A stretch of 64,000 nucleotides of DNA, from assembly GCA_965153355.1 (NCBI GenBank), contig OZ231128.1:33294001-33358000 (forward strand), written 5' to 3'. The notes beneath the pieces were generated by a model, which was given only the letters and a program-made list of their open reading frames with translations, was not told the DNA's origin and ran no database searches. Below are positions 11,801 to 23,394 of the stretch, in pieces. Positions within the stretch are counted from its first letter, which is position 1; every line of letters begins with the position of its first letter. Source of the stretch: Flaccisagitta enflata (taxonomy: Eukaryota > Chaetognatha > Sagittoidea > Aphragmophora). The translations under genes and the position numbers were made by a program.

Positions 11801-14570
11801 GGGGTTGACTTACATGTTAAGCCTGATTTGGCTTATCCCCAGATCACCACCCCATTTTTACCAAAAGCCCCTTTATATATACGTAAATATACATATAGGT
11901 CATCCTCAGATCAAATCAGAGATCCTCCTTGGGTGATAAGTAAAAGTGGTTTGACATTAGTTTCAACCCCGCTAGCCCCTCTTGTCACCCTTCTTAAAAA
12001 TTTTCTAAATGTCACTTTTGTGGCAAATCAAGTGATTTCTACAAGGCTCAATGAAATGATTTTCTAAGTGGCTCTTTATCAATCAGCATATATTGACCTT
12101 TTCAGAGCTGACTGCTCAGATTGCTAATCTCCCACAAAGGTTCACCTCAGATTAGCAGTCTCTCTCAGAGCAAGACTTTTAAGTATTGGCCAGGTAGAGC
12201 CACAAAGAAAATAGTTTGATTCATTTTCCTATTGGCAAAATAGAATGTTTTCCAGGGGGCTCAATATTGCACAATATAAAGTTTTCTAGGTGGCTCAATA
12301 TTGCACAACAGAAAGTTTTCCAGGTGGCTCATTCATGTATTTTACTGGAAATAAGAATGCTACCTACTGAGGGAGAAACAGTTTTTTACCTAAATGTGAG
12401 AGCCCTATATTCGGGTGCATTTAATGAGCGTACTTGAAAACAGTCTTGAAAGTTTTCTAGGAGGCTCAATTGTATCCACATGTCAATAATAGCTGGCTGT
12501 TATCTACTAAGGCAACAACAGCAGCCAATCACATCCAGAGTACATTCAAAGCCCACATCATGGTGCTTTGCAACCTCACTCCATGGTGACATCTGCAGAG
12601 AAGCAACTTATTCACTGCAGATTCTAGCCACTGAGCCACCGGTAAAATGATCAGAGGACACTTGTTGGATGCATTCTTAACCCACAAAACCAAGCATTGC
12701 TACCTCACTCCACAGTGACGCCTACAGAGGAGAGGATACTTTACTGATGATATCAGCCATTGAGCCACCTGATAAATGATCAGAGAACACCTGTGTGGTC
12801 TAACAAGGGGAGAACTAGTGACATGAGGGGCTAGCGGGGTTGACTTACATGTTAAGCCTGATTTGGCTTATCCCCAGATCACCACCTCATTTTGACCAAA
12901 AGCCCCTTTATATGTACATATATATACATATAGGTCATCCTCAGATCAAATCAGAGATCCTCTTTGGGTGATAAGTAAAAGTGGTTTAACATTAGTTTCA
13001 ACCCCGCTAGCCCCTCTTGTCACCCTTCTTAAAAATTTTCTAAATGTCACTTTTGTGGCAAATCAAGTGATTTCTACAAGGCTCAATGAAATGTATTTCT
13101 TTGTGGCTCTTTATCAATCAGCATATATTGACCTCCTCAGAGCTGACTGCTCAGATTGCTAATCTCCCACAAAGGTTCACCTCAGATTAGCAGTCTCTCT
13201 CAGAGCAAGACTTTTAAGTATTGGCCAGGTAGAGCCACATAGAAAATAGTTTGATTCATTTTCTTATTGGCACAATAGATTTTTTTCCAGGGGGCTCAAT
13301 ATTGCACAATGTAAAGTTTTCTAGGTGGCTCAATATTGCACAACAGAAAGTTTTCTAGGTGGCTCATTCATGTATTTTACTTGAAATAAGAGTGCTACCT
13401 ACTGAGGAAGAAACCGTTTTTTACCTAAATGTGAGAGCCCTAAATGCGGGTGCATTTTATGAGCCTACTTGAAAACAGTCTTGAAAGTTTTCTAGGAGGC
13501 TCAATTGTATCCACAGTCAATAATAGCTGGCTGTTATCTACTAAGGCAACAACAGCAGCCAACCACATCCAGAGTGCAATCAAAGCCCACATCACGGTGC
13601 TTTGCAGCCCCACTCCATGGTGACATCTGCAGAGAGGCAGCTTATTCACTGCAGATTCTAACCACTGAGCCACCTGAAAAATGATTAAAGGACACTTGTT
13701 GAATGCATTCTTAACCCACAAAACCAAGCATTGCTACCTCACTCCACAGTGACGCCTACAGAGGAGAGGATACTTTACTGATGATATCAGCCATTGAGCC
13801 ACCTAATAAATGATCAGAGAACTCCTGCGTGGTCTAACAAGGGGAGAACTAGTGACATGAGGGGCTAGTGGGGTTGACTTACATGTTAAGCCTGATTTGG
13901 CTTATCCCCAGATCACCACCCCATTTTGACCAAAAGCCCCTTTGTATATACATATATATACATATAGGTCATCCTCAGATCAAATAAGAGATCCTCTTTG
14001 GGTGATAAGTAAAAGTGGTTTAACATTAGTTTCAACCCCGCTAGCCCCTCTTGTCACCCTTCTTAAAAATTTTCTAAATGCCACTTTTGTAGCAAATCAA
14101 GTGATTTCTACAAGGCTCAATGAAATGGTTTTCTAAGTGGCTCTTTATCAATCAGCATATATTGACCACCTCAGATTGACTGCTCAGATTGCTAATCTCC
14201 CACAAAGGTTCACCTCAGATTAACAATCTTTCTCAGGGTCAGACCTTCAGGTTTTGGCCAGGTGGAGCCACATGGAAAATATTTTCATTCATTTTCCTAT
14301 TGGCACAATAGAATGTTTTCCAGGTGGCTCAATATTGCACAATATGAAGTTTTCTAGGTGGCTCAAGATTGCACAACAGAATGTTTTCCCGGTGGCTCAT
14401 TCTTGAGAGTGTTACTTACTGAGGCCAAAACAGCTTTTGAATTAATCGTGTCAGCCCTAAATGCGGATGCATTTCATGAGCCTACAAGAAAGTTCCTTTG
14501 AAAAGTTTTATTTGAGGCTTAAGTCAATAATGGCTGGTTGTTATCCACTCAAGCAACATCAGCAGTTTAC

Positions 14571-14841
14571 CCCACCCCAGGGATATTCATTTTTTTGGTC
14601 TTATATAACAATCCAAGATCACTCCTCTTCATTTTGAGCCAATAAGAAACCAGATAACATGTGAGGATGTCTAGACGGCAGTGGTACCCAATAGCAAGGC
14701 AAATTTTCAGCAAGGTGTTTTCTATTGGTCAATTAATGTGAACTACAAATGCCCATATTTGGCAATCATGTTTAAATACTAATTTCAGTAGTGAGATGAG
14801 TCAAGAAGAAAATGAAGTATTGTGTGACACCCTGTTTTTTA

Positions 14842-14845
<4 letters not shown>
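14571..14845. other. Flank of the tandem array
   Basis: No gene. Beyond the adjacent microsatellite, AGCCAAAGAGAAAACATT occurs twice (15173 and 15287) and GCGGCTCCCA three times near 15330. Confidence 0.4.
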
Positions 14846-14909
<64 letters not shown>

Positions 14910-14984
14910 CTCTCTCTCTGTCTGTCTCACTTTCTCTCTCTTATTCTCTCTCTCTCTCTGTCTCTCTTTCTCTCTCTTATTCTC

Positions 14985-15060
<76 letters not shown>

Positions 15061-15093
15061 TCACACACAATAGCACACACACACACACTCATA

Positions 15094-15155
<62 letters not shown>
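14846..15155. repeat. Compound CT then AC microsatellite
   Basis: Interrupted CT to 15056, then AC to 15155. Confidence 0.97.
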
Positions 15156-15156
<1 letters not shown>

Positions 15157-15780
15157 GTTTTGATATTGCTTGAGCCAAAGAGAAAACATTGGATCAAAAA
15201 TTTTTGAGCCAGTCAGATAATCATCTTGGGTTATCCTGCGGTGGTCAAATGTGTTAAGATCTATTAGATTTTCTTAATGGCAAAAGAGCCAAAGAGAAAA
15301 CATTCTCATTGCATAGTTGAGCCGGTTGGAGCGGCTCCCAGCGGCTCCCAGCGGCTCAACCTCAAGTAAGAAAATAAAGGGATAAGATTTTCTCTTTTTA
15401 AAGATTGTATATTTCTCTTTGTCAGTTTGCCCTGCTTATATCTTACTTTTTTCTTTCTTTGTTTTCCTTTTATAACCATGGTTATTGACCTCATGGCGAA
15501 GTGTCCTAAGACTGAAATCCGCGCACGTCTCCTCTCACTAAGTCGTCTGGGGGCGCTTTAGTCTGGTTGAACGTGGAAATGTGACTCTGCCCACGACTGG
15601 GTCCGGTCTCTCCGGTCCTTCGTTGGCCGGACCAAGTTTAAGAGGATAAAAATCGTTTCACTTTCCTCCTTTTTTTTTCTTTGTTTCCTCCCTCATATTT
15701 TTCTCCCACGGATATTTATATCCTTCCTTTTTGTTTTCTCATTTTCTTCACTTTTCTTTTGTATTCTACTTATAACTTTT

Positions 15781-15985
15781 CTTTTTTTCGATTACTTTTC
15801 TTTATTCTTCCCTTTCTTTTTCTTTTTCTTTTTCTTTTTCTTTTTCTTTTTCTTTTTTTTTCTTTTTCTTTTTTTCTTTCCCTTTTTCTACTTCTTTTTA
15901 TTTTCTTTTTCTTCTTCTTCTTCTTCTTCTTCTTCTTCTTCTTCTTCTTCTTCTTCTTCTTCTTCTTCTTCTTCTTCTTCTTCTT
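15781..15985. repeat. CTTTTT hexamer and CTT trimer arrays
   Basis: CTTTTT from about 15812 to 15875, CTT from 15911 to 15985. Confidence 0.95.
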
Positions 15986-16298
15986 TTGACCTAGATTATA
16001 CGATAAAGTCCCACCATGCATCTCATTCCGGACCATTCTGTTCACGGTTGGTCGGTTTGTCCATCTCTTTAGTTGGCCTCTGACTTTTTACGTGTTTGCA
16101 CTATTGGAATGATATTCAAATGGGCTTGGACTTGGATGATGTCTACAGATTAATGTGCCCATGAAAAAGCAATCACGCCAATCAAACTCTATCAAGATTT
16201 TTTATATATATATTTTTTGTTTGCTTTGGTTTTCTGTTGGTTTTTGTTTTTCTTGAGGGAGGGGGTTGCTTTATTTTGTTATTTTTTGGGGGGTCTTT

Positions 16299-16322
16299 TT
16301 TTTTTTTTTTTTTTTTTTTTTT
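16299..16322. repeat. Poly(T) tract
   Basis: 24 T next to a family A-like fragment. Confidence 0.9.
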
Positions 16323-16341
16323 GTACTTTTTCATCATTTTT

Positions 16342-16420
16342 AAGTGCGTCCTCGCACTTCTATAAGAGGTCATGTCCGTCGGTTGGTCGGTCGGTTGGTC
16401 GGTCGGTTGGTAACGCAATC
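16342..16420 (-). mobile_element. Family A-like 3' end with variant hairpin
   Basis: Hairpin AAGTGCG-TCCT-CGCACTT (16342-16359, perfect), then TCTATAAGAGGTCATGTCCG and a GGTTGGTCGGTC core to about 16411. It shares the TATAAGAGG word with the copies at 36303 and 45012, marking a subfamily. Confidence 0.6.
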
Positions 16421-16489
16421 GTTCAAATCGCTCAAAACGGCCAATTCTTCATTACTATCACTTCTCATGCCTCACCACGCTCATTTTCA

Positions 16490-16582
16490 TTCTTTTATTC
16501 ATTCATTAATTCATTCATTCATTCATTCATTCATTCATTCATTCATTCATTCATTCATTCATTCATTCATTCATTCATTCAT
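16490..16582. repeat. ATTC microsatellite
   Basis: About 20 ATTC units. Confidence 0.97.
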
Positions 16583-17187
16583 CCACAAATTCTTAATCAA
16601 GCGAGGCGCACTTATTGGCCATAACTTGGCCTTGTTTATTTTGATTTTCCTTTCTGTTTTTCATTTTTTTCATCATTTCTAAACCGCAAAAGAAGGAGGA
16701 AGGAGGAATAAATCCAAGAATAACATTAGGCAAAGAGAACAACTACATCTCCTAAAAGTTTTGTCCTCGCAGTAGCACACGTCGAAAAAAAATGAACCCA
16801 CAACTCGATATATTTTTTGCTTACAGATGGGAAAAGGGCACGAGTAAAATAAAACAGAAATATCCGTTTTCGTTTCATTTCTTATGCGACTGGCAAAAAA
16901 AAATGGATGCAAATGAAATAAAAGCCAAAAGAAAAAAAAACAAACACAGCAGAAGTAATAGTAATTATATAAACAAGCATGGAGTAGCCCAAATGGTGCG
17001 TTGATACGTCAAAGTCCAGCCGTTACTTTTTTAACATCAACATTGTGTTAATTCGATATATCTGCATACATGCCTTCATTTACCATACTCATTCATACAC
17101 TATACATACACTATACACATGAACACTAACCGAAAAGCCAGCTAGATGGGCACAAATGGTGGGCACACGATTTAATTGAGGCAAACA
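16583..17187. other. No gene recognised
   Basis: AT-rich unique sequence with a few A-runs; nothing identifiable. Confidence 0.4.
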
Positions 17188-17330
17188 AAGGCAGACAGAC
17201 GGCCTTGTAGCTGGCAAAGACTGACAGACGGCCTTTGTACAAGCTGGCAAAGACAGACAGACGGCCTTTGTAGCAGGTAAAGACAGAGAGACGGACTTTG
17301 TAGCAGGTAAAGGCAGACCGACAGCTCGTT
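17188..17330. repeat. ~30-bp tandem repeat, four to five copies
   Basis: AGACGGCCTTTGTAGCAGGT-type units with ACGG anchors at 17199, 17228, 17261 and 17291. Confidence 0.8.
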
Positions 17331-17557
17331 GCAGTGCGTTTATATATCTGATAAAAAAAATTCCTGCGAGCTTGAATGTTGTCGATTTTCGAGAGTGACT
17401 CGGGGGTATATTTACACGGTTCTTTCAGCTCGAGTATTTGCCACCATTTGCTCTCAATGGATCATTTGTTTACAACATTCGGACTGCTTTAATAGCGCTC
17501 TCACTATCTGTTTAACACTCTCACTTTCACATGTCTTTCTTTGCCACTTTTTATGAG

Positions 17558-17697
<140 letters not shown>

Positions 17698-17980
17698 TCG
17701 GCGGCAGCGGTGGCGGCAAGTCCCTCCAGGGACTGGGACGAATAGATGGTCGCCGCTTTTTAGAAAGACGGGGAAAAGTGAATCATTAGAGCAGAAAAAA
17801 GGAATGTACTAAACGGAGCAAAAAAGAATGGCCGACTGTTATTAGGTAATTTGAAATATGAACTCAAGTGTCTGACCAAATAGTTGGTGGAGATGGTTCG
17901 TTAAAAACAGCGTTGCTGGTGTAAATCAGATCATATTTTCATACTAAATGTAGTGCAAATGTAGCAAATGTAGCAGATGT

Positions 17981-18854
17981 AATTTCAAGTCGCTTGTCAA
18001 GCGAGTGTAAGTCCCTGTGTCCGTAGCTCTGAAGGTAGGTTGGTCCGTCCGTCCATTGACCGTTAGTAATGATATTGTAACGGGTGGTCAAAAAAAAAGT
18101 GACTAAGCTAGAATTTTTTCCAAAAAAATTGAAATTTTTTTTATGAGTTTATATTTTGAAAATGAAGTTAAGTGTATATAAAAATATTTTCTTTTTAATT
18201 TTGTAAAACAAATATTTATATAAATACAAAAAAATAAAATGTTTGCATAAATCAGTTTTAACATAAATAATTAGTGGTTTTTAAGAAACAAATATGTTTA
18301 TTAGCTCCCATCTGAAATAAATGCAATTATTTATAAGCCTCCAAGCTTTTGTTTTAGAGATTTGAGTAGAAAAGAGAATGATGTTTTTTTGAAGTATCTT
18401 TTGTTTTATTATATGTTTGTATTTTCATAATTTTTCACAGGTTTTTTATTAGTTTTTGAGTCGTCTTTAACTATAAATAGTGAATCTATAAAAGAATTTT
18501 AATTTTTTTACAAAAAATTTTCATCAAAAATCAAGGCGGTCTAAAATTAAAATCAGTTTATTGTAAATAATTTGAAATATACAGAAAATGTACAAAAATC
18601 ATAATAATGAAAAAAATTCTCCTGCACCATATCTTGTTGGCAAAAAAAGAAATTTTACTCTAAACATTTTTTTACAAAAGATATGAGAAAATGAAAAAGT
18701 CACTTTTTTTTTGACCACCCGTTATTTGGATGACAAGAACTCAGGCGAAAAAATCCCGCCATTACTGCCCCTGCCCACCCGAAAAAGCTATGAGCATAGA
18801 GCAAAATAAGCCTAGCCGACTGCCTACTAACTGGTCGTGCATCCGGCCCTGTTT
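17981..18854 (-). mobile_element. Decayed family A element split by a MITE
   Basis: On the minus strand the 3' hairpin is TCGCTTGTCAAGCGA (17990-18004), followed by GGTTGGTCCGTCCGTCC core remnants (18038-18055). After the 643-bp MITE the element resumes with CCATTACTGCCCCTGCCCAC (18759) and ends in GCATCCGGCCCTGTTT (18839-18854), complement of the usual 5' end. Confidence 0.7.
18080..18722. mobile_element. TA-flanked MITE, 643 bp, perfect terminal inverted repeats
   Basis: Ends begin ACGGGTGGTCAAAAAAAAAG and are perfect inverted repeats for about 25 bp; target TA at 18078-18079 and 18723-18724. The interior is very AT-rich and non-coding. TIR style and TA target suggest mobilisation by a Tc1/mariner-type transposase. 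It sits inside a decayed family A element. Confidence 0.9.
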
Positions 18855-19204
18855 CAAAGTAACAAAATTCACAGAATCTATGAACCCCATTTTATGCTAC
18901 AAAAATGTTATCTTTCTCAACATATAACTATACAGTTAAGCTGACTATAGCGTGAGTCAAGGGATTAAACAAAACTTTGCCCCATAATGAGCTGAGGCTA
19001 CCGTTTTGCTCGAATTAAATCTTGTTAAATATGACATGTAATTTCCGTGTTTCGTGCAGTAGAAAGTGAAATGGAATGCGGACACACAAACATACGACGA
19101 CTAACGCACAGAATGAGAATATTAAGCTAATGAATATGGAAGGGAGGTGGAAATCGCGGACACGCCATCAGGTGAAAATTCCAAGTGACGAATCGTTAAC
19201 CGCT

Positions 19205-19440
19205 TTTTATGCTTTTTGCCTCATATTTCCGACGCCCTCAGTCTCTTTCTGACTGTCTCTGTCTCTTTCTCTGTCTCTGTCTCTGCCTCTGTCGTTCTCC
19301 CATGGTCTCTCACGGCGAAACAATCGACGGACAAACGCAATTTTGAGTGTGCAGACCCGGGACTGGTCAAGAAGGGTCCCAGAGCATGTGGGTAGCACCA
19401 AACACCCGTTGTCAAATTACTCTGAAGGCAAAAAAATGAT
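19205..19440. repeat. Fragment related to both ends of family D copy 1
   Basis: 19208-19290 (TTTGCCTCATATTTCCGACG, GTCTCTTTCTGACTGTCTCT) matches 25085-25150 in the same direction. 19310-19440 (CAATCGACGGACAAACGCAA, GTGTGCAGACCCGGGACTGG, ACCAAACACCCGTTG) matches 23395-23530 in the opposite direction. It could be a deletion derivative or a separate shared module. Confidence 0.6.
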
Positions 19441-19767
19441 TACATGACACTTTAGTAATCATGCAAAAGTCCAATAATTGAGCTTTATGGACATCATTTT
19501 TTTCCCAAATTCATGAAGACAGTTCTTGCATTATCACCTGCGAAAATCATATTTCTGTGAAAAACGCCGTATAAAATGTGACCTTTTTTAACATTCTTAA
19601 TTTTGGGTAAGCTTGAATGTCTCGTCGATTGCCTTCAAAGAGAAAATGTCAAGGAAATCCGTATCTATGATTTTTTGAAAATTAGATACCTTAATGTCGA
19701 TCAGTCCGTCAGTATCTGTCTGTATATTTGTCCATGTCTGTCCTTCAGTAACTGTGTATGTCTGTCC

Positions 19768-19857
<90 letters not shown>

Positions 19858-20312
19858 GGGGGGCCGGCAACCCCCCAAACATGCCGTAAGAATTAATTTT
19901 TTTCTTGATTCACACAAACTCATGTCCAACTAAGAAGAATCTGCTGTCAAATCAATTCTTACGGCCTAGGAAGATAGCTAAAATTTATTTTAGTAATATC
20001 AAAAATCAAGAAAACCAGATTGCAATGGCAACTGTCACAGAAGAGGTTGAGGAAACATTTTAGTGTTTTTAACAAAAGGCAGCAAAGGATAACTCATCAA
20101 TGTTTCACCACATGCTTAACTGCACTATGACACACAAAAATCGGGTTTTGTTAGTAATCAAAGATTACAAATTGATCGAAGAATTTCCTGATAGTGACTT
20201 TTTTGGACCATATAAGGTTAAAAAATCAAAACTAAGTGGTAGAATTTGTTTCAAAGAAAATAGTCGTACCCTAAAAAAGCTCTTTAGACATTATCAGCCT
20301 CCTTCCTCCTCT
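19441..20312. other. No gene recognised
   Basis: Apart from the GT array at 19769 this is unique AT-rich sequence. A frame of about 60 codons near 20100 has no recognisable motif. Confidence 0.4.
19769..19855. repeat. GT microsatellite
   Basis: Pure GT, 87 bp, ending at a short G run. Confidence 0.98.
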
Positions 20313-20394
<82 letters not shown>

Positions 20395-20455
20395 AATTTT
20401 CTCCTGCATGTTATTTTTTGAGTGTGTGCGTGTGTGTGTGTGTGTGTGTGTGCGC
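20313..20455. repeat. Compound TG / CT / GT microsatellite
   Basis: TG 20313-20343, CT 20344-20394, then a short unique piece and GT 20421-20452. Confidence 0.97.
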
Positions 20456-20613
20456 GTTGATGTGACTGCTTAGCTTTGAAAGCATTTGGGTCCATCAGTC
20501 AATTATCTTTTGATTTTATTTGTTGCCTGTTTGCAACTCTCTTTGTTGGTTGGTCGGTCCATCTGTTGATTTTTGGATCTACCACTTCACATACAGAAAC
20601 TGAAATAAAAATA

Positions 20614-21185
20614 ACAAGGCCGGATACACGGCTACCCTAGTCGCGTGCAGGTGGGCGGGGGTCACTGGGGCATTTGGGCAGGAGCAGTGAGCTCAAAGAG
20701 CCCAAAAACGCCGAAAAAGTGATAGTTCCAAAATACGTCAGATGGTCAGCGGTGCCTGTGCCCTGCTGAAGTAGGTTGTGATTGAAGATGAAGCAGGGAT
20801 TATGGCAGCGGCTCCAAAGCGGTCGATGACCTATGCTTTCACACATGTAAGGAATTTTCTCCTCCACCTCCTTCTCCGGGCTGGAATTTTCGTCGTGAAG
20901 CTGGGCTAGAATAGGGCTATGAGGCTAGAATCTGGGTCTCGAGGCTAGAATTTAGGACTCAAGTCTGGAATTTGGGCCTCGAAGATGGGATTTGAGCCTC
21001 AAGGAGGGTGGACGGAAGAACGTAGGAGGAGATGAAAGAGGAGGAGGAGGAGGAGAAGAAAATTTGCTGTTTATGTGAAAGCACACGTCATTGACCCCTT
21101 CAAAGCCGACCTGGCCAACTGTTCAATGGACGGACTGATGGATTGACGCAAATATGTATGGACATAGCGGGGTGTTGTGCTCACA
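20614..21185 (+). mobile_element. Family A 5' end followed by family B material
   Basis: AACAAGGCCGGATACACGGC at 20614, then AGTCGCGTGCAGGTGGGCGG. A family B element occupies about 20730-21115. A weak family A tail may follow (ATGGACGGACTGATGGATTG, then GCGGGGTGTTGTG near 21168). Confidence 0.6.
20730..21115. mobile_element. Family B foldback element, subtype I, decayed
   Basis: Left outer end GTCAGATGGTCAGCGGTGCC (20737); left inner GGCAGCGGCTCCAAAGCGGT, then GATGACCTATGCTTTCACAC (20804-20845). Core of GAGGCTAGAATCTGGGTCTC-like units (20870-21005). Right inner repeat GTGAAAGCACACGTCATTGA, then CCCCTTCAAAGCCGACCTG (21076-21115). Confidence 0.7.
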
Positions 21186-21517
21186 GGCACTCACAAATGA
21201 ATGGATAAATTTATGCATTCATTAATGACTTTGATCAATTATTCATACACATGATCGTATGATCACCAGCATGCACACAAAGAAACACGCACACTGATAA
21301 ATGCATGCACACACGTACCCCCTACACACACATACAAACACCTACACCCTAACACACAATGTCACAAACACACAAACGCCCTAACTTGCGAGTATATGCA
21401 AACAGAACACAAACACGGAGGACGCACAAAAGAAATTAACCGGGTCAATCAATGATGCGTTTGGACTGTGTAACTGTGTGATGTGAATTTAGCGCTGATT
21501 ATCTTTGCTACACTAAT

Positions 21518-21766
21518 TTTTTTTAGTCGCGTGCACGCGACTCTACAACCCGCTCTATCCGTCGGTCCGTCGGTCCGTCGGTTGGTCCGTCCGTCCTTCC
21601 GTCCGTCACGCTTAGCTTTTTTTTGCCGTTTTACGTCATTTTAAGTCATTTTGAGTCATTTTAAGTTATTTAAATTCATTTTAAGTTAGATTACATTAAG
21701 TCTTTAAGTCTTTTGGTCTTTCAGTCTTTTAGTCTTATGGTCTTAACAACCGCACGCGACTTGTAC
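21518..21766 (-). mobile_element. Family A element with a perfect terminal hairpin
   Basis: Minus-strand 3' end has the perfect palindrome GTCGCGTGCACGCGAC (21526-21541) preceded on the plus strand by TTTTTTTTA. The core is GGTCCGTCGGTCCGTC-like (21562-21607), then ACGCTTAGC, a TTTTAAGTCA-like minisatellite (21635-21740), and CCGCACGCGACTTG at the 5' side. The terminal AACAAGGCC is lost. Confidence 0.7.
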
Positions 21767-22450
21767 TATCTAGAACATAAGTTTGTCGGCAAGCATTAGG
21801 GACCATATCTCTGCTTAAAATAAAAAAATCATATAAAAATCAGTGAGATTCTGAAAGTACATCAAATTTCTGAGCTAATGCCGCCAACCGCGTTCTTCTA
21901 TCTCAATTAGGGTAGAAATGACAAGTAAAACAAGATTGCTACTCCAAAAGCAAAATGGCAGTAAAATTGCATTTTATTTCCTATCAGTTACCACACTTGA
22001 TTAAACAATATTTTTCTGCTATTCTAGGAGATTTTTGTTGCTTATGTGATGCCAAAGGGTAGTCATGTCACTTCCCCACGCCCTCTTAACCCAGTGTCAT
22101 GTTAGATAGTGTTTTGGAGACAACTACAAAGAAGGGAGCACATTCCAATGAGTATGGGCTTTAAAAAATTTGTTTTAAAGTTATGAAAGAAGATTGTGCC
22201 GACGTGCCGTTCTACATCTAAAAAAGCATATCAATGCAATTGATAAAATGTTTTTATGTTCACAAATCTAAAAAAAATATCTCTTATGTTTCATTGATGT
22301 TTTCTCAATGATTTAATGGATATGCAACCTGATTCTTCTCTTGCCGACATACTTTTTGTGCTAGATAGTAACGCGATGGCCTTGTTCTTTTTAAAAGCAC
22401 GTGAATTCAATTATTTATTGATATGATACATTCACGTACCCCCCCCCCCA
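21767..22450. other. No gene recognised
   Basis: AT-rich unique sequence without visible repeats or coding signal. Confidence 0.4.
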
Positions 22451-22491
22451 CAGACACAAAAACATGCACACACACACACAAACGTGCGCGC

Positions 22492-22585
<94 letters not shown>

Positions 22586-22635
22586 CCACATCATAACACA
22601 CACACACCCAGATCATAACACACACACACACACCC
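22451..22635. repeat. CA microsatellite
   Basis: CA with GCGCG interruption at 22486-22492; near-pure from 22493 to 22583. Confidence 0.97.
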
Positions 22636-22895
22636 ACATTATAACACCCTTACACTCAAATACTCAAAAACAAACACCCTAACACGCGAGTAGATGCAAA
22701 TGGGACACACACGAGGAGGGCACACACAAAAAAACGAGCCGGTTTGAGAAACAATGCATCTGGACTGCATCGATTGAATTTTGCGCTGATTATGTGTGAT
22801 ACTTACATGGGTAAAAAGAAAGACATACAGCTCAAATTTCTCTCAAAGTAATTAACGCAAATGACGGAGATGACAGAGGTGATGATAAGGACGAT

Positions 22896-23015
<120 letters not shown>

Positions 23016-23394
23016 TGATATGGAAGATACAAATGGACAGATGGAGACAGACTCACAGACAGACGGAATCGCGGAGGTAGACAAATGGATACACAGATAG
23101 ACAGCCATTCGGAAAGACAGATATAGACATACAGCTGCACAGTCAAATGGAAACATGCGGTCATTAAATATTGCTCTTGTAAATTTCAATATATCCTTAG
23201 AAGCAGCGGAAGCAGTCGACGAGACATTCCCGCATAAGCGAAAATGGGATTTTGGTAGAATTTGTGTTTGCTGCTACAATTTGCGTGGTCACATGATTTT
23301 CTGGAGCATGAAACCATCTGTAACTAGCAGAACTTTGCAGATGAATTAAAACAAAATTGTTGCTGGATATCGGGCTTTCCCCAGTCCTAGAATG

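Larger units (their letters stand above)
7055..14570 (+). repeat. Tandem array of a ~1,035-bp unit, seven periods plus a partial copy
   Basis: Anchoring on the word GAATGTTTTCCAG (degenerate in some copies) places unit starts at 7055, 8091, 9126, 10163, 11208, 12243, 13278 and 14311, so periods are 1036, 1035, 1037, 1045, 1035, 1035 and 1033 bp. Central copies look about 95% or more identical by eye; the first copy and the final partial one (to about 14570) are clearly more diverged. Each unit holds the word TTTTCYAGGTGGCTCA several times on both strands, two ~110-bp diverged direct subrepeats, a 37-bp inverted repeat around an AT-rich loop, and a TATATACATA tract. Short frames of ~73 aa recur once per unit but are broken differently in each copy. 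It is a satellite or long minisatellite of unknown role. Confidence 0.95.

Noticed and set aside
7055-14570. CRISPR-like array
   Set aside because: Units are ~1 kb with no constant short repeat plus unique spacers, and the context is eukaryotic.
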